From: Pleurotus ostreatus/Saccharomyces cerevisiae fusant
Lineage: Eukaryota; Opisthokonta
Assembly: GCA_024196135.1 (NCBI GenBank)
Contig: JAMQCK010000995.1
Span: 1-13,196, forward strand
Direction of reading: 5' to 3'
DNA length: 13,196 bases
Below the pieces are notes generated by a model that saw only the letters and a program-made list of their open reading frames with translations, was not told the DNA's origin and ran no database searches. Positions 1 to 8,527 of this stretch are shown here, in pieces. Each line of letters opens with the position of its first letter. Positions within the stretch are counted from its first letter, which is position 1. Position numbers and translations under genes: made by a program.

Positions 1-8
1 GTATGCAG

Positions 9-1878
9 GCTAGGCGGGATGGTCACCGCGCAGACCGTCGTCTATGTCAAGTTGTACTTGAAGAGGGACAGCATACGGCTGAAGTCATTGGTGCGTCGTC
101 GCCCTGTCGCCTCCGTGCGCTCGCTAACTCCCTGACCAGGTCGGCGCGGTGTGGTAAGCGCTCGCACTGCGTTCATGCCTATCGATCCGCTCACTCGCCG
201 TTCGCAGGTTGCTCGATGCACTCCACAGCATGGCAGTATGGGCAGCGGGATGGACCTACCTGATAGATGGCTTCGGCGATACGCAGGGCATCGCAGAAAT
301 ACCCTGGTACGTCGTAGATCATGGGTGCGTAGGACCATGTCATTGACTCACCCTATCCCCCGTAGGAGCATCGCGGTGCGTAGTCCTAGCGAGTACCGTC
401 ATGATCTTGCCCCCGCTCATCGCGCCTCACTCATAGATGACCGTCGTATTTACGGTAATTATCTCCCTTCCTGGACTTGACACGATCTCATTATTATTAC
501 CTTTAGGCATCTCTCACCTTCCTTGTCCACTTGTGCGTTCTACCGCGCATGTTTCGCGCTTAGTGCTGACATTTTCGGTCGCCCGCGTGTCCAGATTCCT
601 TGCTCGGCGGATTCATCTTTGTGGGTGGCAGGTAGCATGTTCCCTTCCCGCGCTAATGTGGTTGTCGGCGCAGTATCTCATGGGAACTACTATCTCACCG
701 CGGCGGTCGTGAGTTGTTGATCGCTTCTCCCGTCCCTCCATGTGGTGAACTGACTTCGGTATAGACCATCCTTGCGGTCTTACGACTAGGTGAGCCGATC
801 ATGAATAGAGGAAGACCGCCCTTGACTGACATCGCGTCCTAGCATCTGCCTGTGGTACGCACTTTTCTCTTGCGTAGGCATTCGTGCATACTGATGATGT
901 TCAGTCACAACCGGAACCATGTATGGCTCAGTTCGATCTTCGCCCCTCTTCTCGCTTACCCATGACCAGGATTCATTACGGAAACTTCGCTGATTTCAAG
1001 GAGCACTTCTCTGTAAGTCCTCTACGATCGTCCAGCATACGCGTTCTGACACAGGATCACGCAGTGGGTCTTCACGCTGGGACTCGCTCTTTCTTCCGCA
1101 GTCGACGCCTTGATCACGGGCTGTCTTTTCGTTCTTTTGCATCGGAGTCGGAAGAGCACGCCGCTGAGTATGCCTGGGTGAGTAGCGACCGTTCTCTGGC
1201 GAAGTTCTGTCGTTGACTATTCTTCAGACTGACCGACATGATTGATACTCTGATTTTGTACGCTTTCGAGAGCGGATCTCTAACATGGTGCGTTCGATGC
1301 TTGGCCCGATGCACGGCGCTCACGGCTTCTGTAGTTTTGCCACTATTGTTTCCATGATATGTGTAGGTGGCCTCGAGAGCGCTTGCCGAGTCATACACTG
1401 ACCGCGTGTATAGTGGATTACTATGAATCACAACCTAATCTTCCTTGGCTTGCACTTCGTTATCGCAAAGCGTGCGTCCTTCCCTCCATCGATTGCTCAC
1501 GTCGCTGACCTTCCTCACCGTTGACAGTATACGGTATGTCTTTGCGCCGCCGTAGCATCCGCCGTGTCATTCGATTGCTTACCGATATTTTCCAGCGAAC
1601 ACCTTCCTCGCGACGTGAGCCCCTCCATTTCTCCCCGCTGGCCCATCGCTTATCTTGTCGTTCTCTCCAGGCTTAACATGCGATATATGATACGCGAGTC
1701 GAGGAGCTCCTCCATCGGCCAGCCGGGTATCATCGTGCTCGAGCGACACGATCGCGAAGCCGACAGCCTGGAACAGCACCGCTGCAAGACCTTGAACGCG
1801 CTGCAGATCAGCGTCGACGTTCAGCGCACGGTGCAGTACGATGAAGAGACGTCGTCGGATCGCGGAGGCAGCAAATAG
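9..1878 (+). CDS. DUF6534 multi-pass membrane protein, copy A (5' partial)
   Basis: Integral membrane protein of the fungal DUF6534 family; biochemical role unknown. Exon 1 (about 23 codons by comparison with copy B) lies left of the window, which opens in its intron (acceptor AG at 7-8). Exons: 9-90, 140-153, 208-306, 366-375, 437-454, 507-532, 595-620, 674-708, 765-789, 843-854, 905-920, 970-1012, 1065-1177, 1228-1287, 1335-1362, 1414-1471, 1528-1533, 1596-1614, 1671-1878. They join in frame into about 298 residues. Family landmarks: GMVTAQTVVY at the first helix, WLLDALHSMAVW in the second, WVFTLGLALSSAVDALITG in the fifth, LTDMIDTLILYAFESGSLT, then LYANTFLATLN before a polar cytoplasmic tail ending at TAG 1876-1878. 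Every exon matches one in copy B, except that copy A has an extra intron at 154-207. It looks like a gene, not a pseudogene: no frameshift or premature stop remains once the small exons are recognised. Exon borders are inferred without transcript data. Confidence 0.85.
154..207 (+). other. Intron unique to copy A of the DUF6534 pair
   Basis: A GTAAGC...CGCAG intron of 54 nt separates a 14-nt exon (140-153) from the exon at 208-306, splitting a Trp codon after its second base. Removing it gives V-G-A-V-W-L-L-D, which aligns with V-G-M-I-W-S-L-D in copy B. There the matching codons (3546-3569) are continuous, with no intron between 3559 and 3560. Without removal the frame is lost, so the intron is needed for copy A to be functional. 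Confidence 0.8.
1528..1533 (+). other. 6-nt micro-exon, DUF6534 copy A
   Basis: TATACG lies between acceptor TTGACAG (ending 1527) and donor GTATGT (from 1534). Joined to the C before it and the CG after it, it encodes L-Y-A of the conserved LYANTFLATLN motif. Copy B has the equivalent exon at 4840-4845 with the same phases. Both flanking introns are of normal size (56 and 62 nt). Confidence 0.78.
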
Positions 1879-2151
1879 TTCGCGACTTCAATGCTTGATG
1901 GCGCGAGTGACTCTTGGTGCGCAGGAGGTCCTAGGTGGAAGAGGCTTCCGTTGCGCGAAAACCGTCTGTCACTCGATGGGACCTTGTTACTCTTGTTCTT
2001 CCGATCTTTCGTCCCCTGTACGCCCTCCTGGCGGTGAGATATGTTGGTTGTGTTTACTTTACGCGCTCGTCGCGGTGTATATCTAGTTGCCTGTTGACCA
2101 AAGTAATACTTGATTTGTTGTCTCTTTACTGCAGCGGTCCTGATGAATGCT

Positions 2152-2227
2152 GGAATGGATTATATGGATCGCAATGGACTATATGGATTGGAACGGACTA
2201 GGCGGAAGGCTGGAATAGACTATAGAG
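2152..2227. repeat. Imperfect tandem repeat, about 19-bp period
   Basis: About four degenerate units start near 2152, 2171, 2190 and 2212. The consensus resembles GGAATGGACTATATGGAT. The first two are closest to each other (GGAATGGATTATATGGAT and GCAATGGACTATATGGAT), the third keeps GGAACGGACTA and the fourth GGAATAGACTATA. It lies about 270 bp past the stop of copy A. No function is evident. Confidence 0.7.
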
Positions 2228-3233
2228 TGCGCGTGTGAGCATGGCGACGGGGTGGTGGGAACGGGGAGATGAGATCTGAGATCAGGTGCAATTGTGACGA
2301 TGTGGGGAAATTCGGAGATGGCTGAATTTGGAAGTTTCCATGTGGCGTGGCTTTCTTTCGACTTCCACCATTCAGTTTCAGTATCACTGCGAGCGCTCTA
2401 TGAATGGCGTCTCGCCCGGGCACCCCATCGAAGCTTTTGTGTGCAGGTCCAGCAATGAGTATACAGCTGACTTATGTGCTCTTCTCTGGGGCCTTCCCCA
2501 GCGCGTCGCCAGTGATCTGCAGGGCGGTAAACAGGTTCTGTGGCTGAGATCAAAACACTGTCGGTTTTCTTCCGATTCGTTGGCCAGTATGTGATCAGGA
2601 CGCGCGTCAGTGATTGCGAGGACGTCGCACGGAGACAGCGGCAGACCGACGGAACTGCTACGGTACGTCCCCGCGTTCAGCTGACGTTGAATGGCACGAG
2701 TACTGGGCTTACGAGAGAGTAGAGGTACGCATTCTGCTTGCTGAAGTGCGAAACTTACGACTGAGGTTGGGTCGGGGAGTCAGAGTACAGATCTCATGCG
2801 ACGCCTGTGAGGCCGCCGAGGTAGAATGCGCAGCGCCACCCGCGTTGCCGGCCAATAGCGGCCAATGCGCGCGGCTGTCGCAGGCGGCGTGCGCGACCAC
2901 CCCTCGTCATGTCGCGAGGTTCGAGCAGGTCTCAATTGACGAACTTCTTCTTCTGAGTTGGTGCCAAATCATGGAAGTTCCCTACCCCGGCCGTGGTGTG
3001 CCAAAAAGGAGGCGACTGCCGCCACTGATGAGATGGAAGACGCGGGGGGAGTCCGGGGGGACGGGCAGCTTGATGCAAAGAGGGCTGCCGCGGCATCGCG
3101 CGTCCGAGCGCCGCGCACTGGCGAGGTGCGTTCGGAAAGCGCGCGCTGACGCGAACCGCATGCTATTGTTCCCCTGTGGAATAAAGTTGTCGGCGCGTAG
3201 CCATAGGGGCGCCCAAAGGTGCGTCACCCATGT

Positions 3234-3240
3234 TATAAAT
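3234..3240 (+). promoter_or_regulatory. TATA box of DUF6534 copy B
   Basis: TATAAAT lies 55 bp before the ATG at 3296. A pyrimidine-rich stretch with TTCTCTTCTCCC follows at about 3267-3280 and could hold the transcription start. Spacing and match are good for a fungal core promoter, but initiation itself is not visible. Confidence 0.6.
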
Positions 3241-3295
3241 GCGCCCGTTGCGCGCGTCTGGCGAGTTTCTCTTCTCCCTTCCTTCGCTGACGATT

Positions 3296-5191
3296 ATGGC
3301 GGTCTCAGCGGACATCAACACGACCTATGGAGCCATCTTGTTGGGCTCGCTGTTCGCGGCTCTGTGCGTGGTCAAGCTCTCGATGTTGACCGTCGCTGAC
3401 TTAACGCGCTAGGTTGAGCGGAATGGTGACAGCGCAGGCCGTCGTCTATAGGAAGTTATACCCGAAGGATAGCATGAAGGTCAAGTCACTTGTGAGTATG
3501 CACCCCGCACCGAATTGTCCCCTCACTGACGCATCAATCCTCCAGGTCGGTATGATTTGGTCTTTGGATATCATTCATAGTGCCATGATCTGGACGGCGG
3601 CGTGGAGATATCTCATCGGATACTTGGGTCACCAGCAAGGAACGATTGACAGGATACACTGGTTAGTCGACCAGGGCTTGCCTTGATCCCTCATCCCAGC
3701 TGACGGTTCCTTCCTCAGGAGCATTGCGGTGAGGACCGCTGTAATTTTGCGTCAATTGGTGCTCACTGACCTGCGCAGATCACCATCATGTTTACGGTAA
3801 GCTCCCCATTCCTGCCTTCTTCGACGTCTCCAGTAGCTGACATCGTCGCTAGGCGATTACCACATTCACTGTACACATGTGAGCACCATTCAATCGACTT
3901 GAAGACCTTGTCTCACCTCCTCAGCTTCCTCACGCGACGTATCTTCTTATGTGCGTGCCACTCCTTCTTTCGGAATGCGAAGCGCTTACCTTCGACGCAG
4001 TGAGCCGCAAGAACTATTACATCGCAGGACCAATCGTACGTCTCGCGGACATTCTTCATCAACATCCACACTGAAAGTATCCTAGTTCGCCCTTGCTGCG
4101 CTGCGTCTTAGTGAGTTTGCCTGGTCGTAGGTCGCGTTATTCCTGACTCACGTCACCGGACAGTATCTGCATGCGGTAAGCCTAGGACCATTTCAGCCTC
4201 CCTTTGATTCTCATTCGCGGTCTTTCAGTGACGACAGGGACAATGTGAGCTGACCGAGTATACGTCTATTGCGCACAATCGCTCACTCAAGCCATACAGG
4301 GTGTACTACGGCACGTTCTCCGCCTTCAAGGCCCATTTCTTCGTGAGTGAGCTTCATGTCGGTGCGTATCCCACTGACTTCGTAGGGCAAGTGGGTTTTC
4401 TCCCTCGGCCTCGCGCTGTCGTCCATTGTCGACATTGCGATCACGGTGTCTCTATTTGTCCTTCTGTATAAAAGCCGCAACGGCATGCCTCAGTGAGTGG
4501 TCTATCTTACGCCGCGTCAGCTACACGCTTACCTTTATTAGCCTCAACGCTGTTATCGACTCACTCATTTTGTACGCCTTTGAGAACGGCTCTCTGACTT
4601 GGTGAGTACTGGTTCTGCGGTGTACTTTGTTTAATGACTCAACTCGGAGCCTAGTATCGCTACTGTCGTGTCCATGATCTGCGTGAGTTTCCCTATGAAC
4701 ATCACCTGCACTACGGCTCATATTCCCAGTGGGTCGCCATGAACGACAACTTCATCTTCTTGGGCCTTCACTTCGCCATTGGAAAGCGTGAGTCCTGCCA
4801 AAACCACGTCGCAGATGTCGCCGCTAACCTTGCTTCCAGTGTACGGTATGTCTCCTGTGATTTACCCTGTACCCCACTTCGTCTCAACGTCGTGCTCCAG
4901 CAAACACCTTCCTAGCCACGTGAGTTAACGAGAATGATTATTCATGGCTGCGACTCACCTATTCTCAGCCTGAATGCCCGCTTCATAGTGCGCGATGGTC
5001 GGACGACGTCTTCTTCTGGACCCGTCATAGTACTGGAGTCCAGGAGACAGCCTCCCTCCGGTCAGCGACAAGAGGAGAGTACGACGAATGGGACCTTCGG
5101 CATAGCTTCGAAGGTCGGACCTGTGAAGATCAACGTCGAGCAAACCATCCACTACGACAACGAGCGAGACTACGACGTCGAGCGCAAGTAG
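3296..5191 (+). CDS. DUF6534 multi-pass membrane protein, copy B
   Basis: Complete paralogue of copy A; function unknown. Exons: 3296-3363, 3413-3491, 3546-3661, 3719-3728, 3779-3796, 3853-3878, 3925-3950, 4001-4035, 4086-4110, 4164-4175, 4229-4244, 4300-4342, 4392-4492, 4542-4601, 4655-4682, 4730-4787, 4840-4845, 4901-4919, 4969-5191. The joined length is 969 nt, giving 322 residues and TAG. The ATG has A at -3 and G at +4, and the opening MAVSADINTTYGAILLGSLF is typical of the family. Seven hydrophobic segments are visible, near residues 10-37, 50-78, 88-116, 119-148, 159-187, 197-222 and 227-247. The DUF6534 domain proper covers about 155-252, ending in LYANTFLATLNAR, followed by a polar tail of about 70 residues. 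The acceptor of exon 13 is ambiguous: 4386 would add Gly-Lys before Trp. Tandem position and identical intron phases show that it arose with copy A by duplication. Confidence 0.88.
4164..4244 (+). other. 12-nt and 16-nt consecutive micro-exons in copy B
   Basis: TATCTGCATGCG (4164-4175) and TGACGACAGGGACAAT (4229-4244) sit between introns of 53, 53 and 55 nt. They supply I-S-A-C-V-T-T-G-T-M at the end of the fourth hydrophobic segment. Copy A has CATCTGCCTGTG (843-854) and TCACAACCGGAACCAT (905-920), giving A-S-A-C-V-T-T-G-T-M. Agreement of both copies in sequence, length and phase is the evidence that these are exons. Confidence 0.82.
4840..4845 (+). other. 6-nt micro-exon, DUF6534 copy B
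   Basis: TGTACG lies between acceptor CTTCCAG (ending 4839) and donor GTATGTCT (from 4846). With the flanking split codons it reads L-Y-A. Skipping it would keep frame but remove a residue pair of a conserved motif. The equivalent exon in copy A is 1528-1533. Confidence 0.78.
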
Positions 5192-6167
5192 ATCTCGCTA
5201 TGTACTTTTGCTTCTATTCGCATGTCTCTCGCGTGCTTTTGGGACAACACCTTTTTGCCTTCTGTGTCCTATATCCTATGGAAGTCATGTATTACTCATC
5301 ACCTTCGCTCAACTTCGATCCGCTATTGTGCGGTCCTTACCCATGATTTTTACGCAATGGGCTGAGTGGTGGAGGTTTCTTCCTGAGTCATTCTCTGATT
5401 CTGTGAAGAATTCTGGAGCATCCGCTCGAAATCGCACCCCGAAGTTCAACCGTGGGAATCCAGAACTCACGTGTATATCACACGGGAACGAGGCTGCTGG
5501 CCAGAAATGAAAGCGCATCATCAACCACCACCACATCGCAGTTCCGGTAACTCGTTTGGACCGCAAGAGGCACTAGAATCGTTCCCCAAACTGCCGCTCT
5601 ACTGTCCCTCTTCAAGACAGTGACGCGCCCCACAGGAGAGTTTCTACTGAAAGAAGAGCTGGCTCCAAAGTCGAGACCAGACGGGCAGCAAGTTGAACCG
5701 CCAGGGTGTTGCAACACACCTGCTATGAGACGTATAGCCATATCGGAAGAGAAACTCCTCCGTCTTCACTGGAGCAGAAGGTGCGCAGATACTTTGGCGC
5801 GAAGTCGTCGGAAACACGACTTCGTCGCGGGCGATTTCCGCTCTGTGCGTTTGAGCCACTCGCAAGAGGTAGCAGTCCAATCTGAACACACACTCTCTAC
5901 TGAATCTTCTGTTAAGTCAACCACGGCTTAGCTCGGTGACAAACCGCCTTGCCCGAGGAGCACCTGGTGATATCACAAGAATACTCGATTGTCGGCTCTG
6001 CGGCTTGCACAATGCAACGCACACACTGTGTGCCTATCCCTCTGCGCATATGCCTTACTTTGGCAGTGATGCGCCCTTCGCGCGACGTAGGCGCCGACAC
6101 CGTGTTATAGACTGCCTCATATAAGTATGAGGCCGCCTATGCGTTGAGGGACAACCGTGGTTTTAAC
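5192..6167. other. Intergenic region between DUF6534 copy B and the Zn2Cys6 gene
   Basis: About 1 kb holding the 3' flank of copy B and the 5' flank of the regulator gene. Open frames of 60-103 codons occur on both strands, but none has a recognisable motif and they overlap one another. A short near-perfect inverted repeat (GCACACA, one base, TGTGTGC) lies at 6019-6033, and a TATA-like TATAAG at 6120-6125. No gene is supported. Confidence 0.55.
6120..6125 (+). promoter_or_regulatory. TATA-like element of the Zn2Cys6 gene
   Basis: TATAAG within CATATAAGTATG lies about 43 bp before the chosen ATG at 6168. It is the only TATA-like match just upstream. The short spacing would mean a very short 5' leader, so the assignment is tentative. 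Confidence 0.35.
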
Positions 6168-8274
6168 ATGAGTCGCCCTAGCACGCCTAACCCGCCTCCC
6201 GAGCGCATTGGTAGTCCTCTTTCCCCTGGAGATGGACGAAGAGGCACCAGAGGACATGCTTGCCTCACCTGTCGTCAGAGTGCGTTAGTTCTGCACCTTA
6301 CATGTCACTCTCAAGACTAACGACGATTCTTATCTAGGGCGTATCGTACGTGACACTCTCCCAAGGTCCCAAACACTAGTACTGAGCCACGTATTTCCAG
6401 AAATGTGATGGTCGCCGCCCTATTTGCGCTCAATGCGAGCGCCACAATAGGGCCGAGGAATGCGAGTACGCGGACTCGGGGCCTTCCCCGGCGAGGGTTC
6501 TCGAGCAGAATATCCAGGCGCTTGAACAGCGTTTGCAGCAGCTTCAGTCCTCGCGCTCCGGTCCAGCAACGGAGATTACCTTGCACGATCCGTATGCGAC
6601 GGCGCCAGCTGCTGACCCACCCGGGTTTCCTCGTATCCTTGGTCAGTTGTGCTTATATATCGCGAAGTCGAAGGCTCACTTTTCTTGACCAGAGCGTGCT
6701 TCTTCCTCAAATTGGTGGGCGTCGGAAGAACCGCCTGCCAGCGTGGTGCAGTACTTGTACGTCGCTTGGATTCTGGATGCGATTTGGCGCTGACACCAGA
6801 TAGGGTTCATACATTCCTGCCATACGCCGCGAACTTCGGTTTCTTCCTCGACGAGTCCCGCTTTCGGTCTGCTGTCCTACCGGATATACAGGCCGGACGA
6901 TCCTCTGCATTGATCATCTGCATGTGCCTTTGCGCCGCCTCCGCTCTACGGGTCTCCTCTCTTCTTCCCCTCGTGCCGCGCATACTCTCGCGTGCAACCT
7001 CGCAAACGGCGCGCGCGTTGGCTAGTAGACGGCCTCAAGACGTGATGCATTACATCCAGGCGGAGGTTCTTCTGGCGCATTACTACATCATCAACGGACG
7101 ATTCCTAGGTAAGCCTCTCCAGCCCGCCGCCATCATCTTGCTGACTCTGCCTCAGAAGCTAGGCAACGCCTCAGCGCAGTGGCCGCTGTCATCTTGGCGT
7201 GCGGTCTACACAAAATACGCACGTCGCGCCCCGCCACCATTGGGAACAGCGACCTGCGAATGCCATGTGCTGTCGATCCAGTGGAAGAAGGCGAGCGTAT
7301 CATCGCTTTCTGGACCATCGTTTCCCGCGACAAGAACTGGACCGTGGCCATGGGCGAATCGTCAAGTTTACCCATTCCTAGCGATAGGCCTGAAAGTCAG
7401 GTCGACACGCCGTGGCCTATATGCAGGAGTGACTACGCGCAGGTGAGGCATTTTGTCTGTAGATACCAGTATCAGGCTCACGATCTTTTGAATTAGGGCC
7501 GCCTTCTTCCTACTATCACGAGCAGCCTGACGGAGAATTTCCTGCGTGGCGTAGACAATGCAAGGACACCTAGCATCCTGGCCGTCCACGCGAAGGCAGC
7601 CATACTGTGGGAGCGAGCTTTCCTACTCGGCAAATCCTACCGACCTAGTACGCGTCATTCATTGTCTGTAAACTTTGCTTCTAACATGTTCTTCCAGATA
7701 TGCCACAGCAGCGACTCGCGACTTTTGTGGCAACCCTCAATTCCCTCGATACGATCATGGCCGCACTTGCGCGACGAGACCTTCCGACGTTCTTTGGCTC
7801 GCGGGATCTCGGCGAGCAGCGCGCGCTGCTGGCCGCACACGGTACGGTCTACGCGGCGTGCATCCAGTTGCACCGTCCCGTCGCGTTGGCCAATCCGCAA
7901 TCGGGACAAAAGATGCTCATGGCTGCCAAGGAAATCTTTTCCTTCCCCTCGCGGCTTGCGATCTCTGAGATGCGCATCGTCGACCCGATGATGGGGTCTA
8001 TATGGCTGCTTGCTGCGTATGTGGTGGCTGGAGAGCTGATGCGCCTGCGCGAGGCGTCTCGAGGTCGTGCAAGTGGGAGCGAGAGAGCTGCAGCGGACGA
8101 TCTGTCCAGACTGATGCATTCGGCGCTCGCGACTATAGAACCGGTATCAAGGAGCATACCATTGCTTGGTGAGCTTAGCTCAACCATTTCTTGCGCTCAA
8201 GCTCACGTCCTTCGCCAACAGGAGACCGGGTGGACAAAGTTAGACAGCTATACACGGCCGCTTCTTCCTCTTGA
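6168..8274 (+). CDS. Zn2Cys6 fungal-specific transcription factor
   Basis: Nuclear DNA-binding regulator; target genes unknown. Exons: 6168-6279, 6338-6345, 6401-6641, 6693-6756, 6804-7108, 7156-7442, 7497-7647, 7698-8168, 8222-8274. The joined length is 1692 nt, giving 563 residues and TGA 8272-8274. Residues 32-61 form the binuclear zinc cluster: C32-x2-C35-x6-C42-x6-C49-x2-C52-x8-C61, with the basic run RQRRIK between the second and third Cys. A short coiled coil follows at about 73-89 (VLEQNIQALEQRLQQLQ), as expected for a dimerising regulator. The rest resembles the fungal-specific regulatory domain: FGFFLDESRFR near 153, QAEVLLAHYYIINGRFLEA to 245, CGLHKIR at 259-265, VEEGERIIAFW at 286-296, HAKAAILWE after 360. 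The ATG has A at -3, and the Pro/Ser-rich 30-residue leader before the cluster is normal. Complete, with no broken motif. Confidence 0.9.
6338..6345 (+). other. 8-nt micro-exon inside the zinc cluster
   Basis: GGCGTATC is bounded by acceptor TTATCTAG (ending 6337) and donor GTACGTGA (from 6346). Joined to the A ending exon 1, it encodes R-R-I, linking C-L-T-C-R-Q to K-C-D-G-R-R-P-I-C. Without it the six residues needed between the second and third Cys are not made and the frame shifts, so it is required for a functional protein. Confidence 0.85.
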
Positions 8275-8527
8275 TGGAAGAAACCGGATAAATGTAACCT
8301 AGAGAGCATTCCGTACAGCTTGTCGCCGTGTATTCCTCCTACAATAGATCTGTAAATCGATCGAGTTGTGACTCACCAAAGGCCTTTGTTTTAAATTTCT
8401 GAATGCGGAAATAGCAACCATCAGGCGTCGGTCACATCAAATAACGCGTTCGTGACAGTGGCCGACATCTTTTCCGCGACGTTCACGACACATAACGAAC
8501 CGACTCCCCCCTCCCTTCCAATTGACC

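Larger units (their letters stand above)
1879..3295. other. Intergenic region between the two DUF6534 copies
   Basis: About 1.4 kb holding the 3' flank of copy A and the promoter of copy B. It contains an imperfect 19-bp tandem repeat (about 2152-2227), a GC-rich part from about 2600 to 3230, and a TATA box at 3234-3240. One long plus-strand frame (2614-3399) has a degenerate C-x2-C-x5-C motif, but it runs into copy B exon 1 in another frame, so I do not call it a gene. No supported gene otherwise. Confidence 0.6.

Noticed and set aside
1..1878. Copy A as a pseudogene full of stops and frameshifts
   Set aside because: Once exons of 6-35 nt are placed by comparison with copy B, the whole reading frame is open with matching phases, so decay is not needed to explain it.
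3044..3065. G-quadruplex in the copy B upstream region
   Set aside because: Only three G runs are present (6, 6 and 3), short of the four separate runs of a standard motif.
2614..3399. 261-codon plus-strand ORF as a gene
   Set aside because: It runs through the TATA box and exon 1 of copy B in another frame, and has no intact domain. Long open frames are expected in GC-rich sequence.
4036..4130. A single 95-nt intron in copy B followed by an exon at 4131-4175
   Set aside because: It gives a plausible peptide, but the phase fails downstream. Copy A shows that the true pattern is exon 4086-4110, a 53-nt intron and a 12-nt exon.
5602..5616. 15-nt inverted match to positions 57-71 of copy A
   Set aside because: The match does not extend on either side. 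A single 15-nt match is not surprising when all pairs in 13 kb are considered.
5309..5889. Overlapping minus-strand ORFs between copy B and the regulator gene
   Set aside because: They contain no recognisable motif, give no coherent spliced product, and overlap ORFs of similar length on the other strand.
6019..6033. Inverted repeat as a terminator or operator
   Set aside because: The arms are only 7 bp, lie well away from a gene end, and bacterial-type terminators do not apply in a fungal nucleus.
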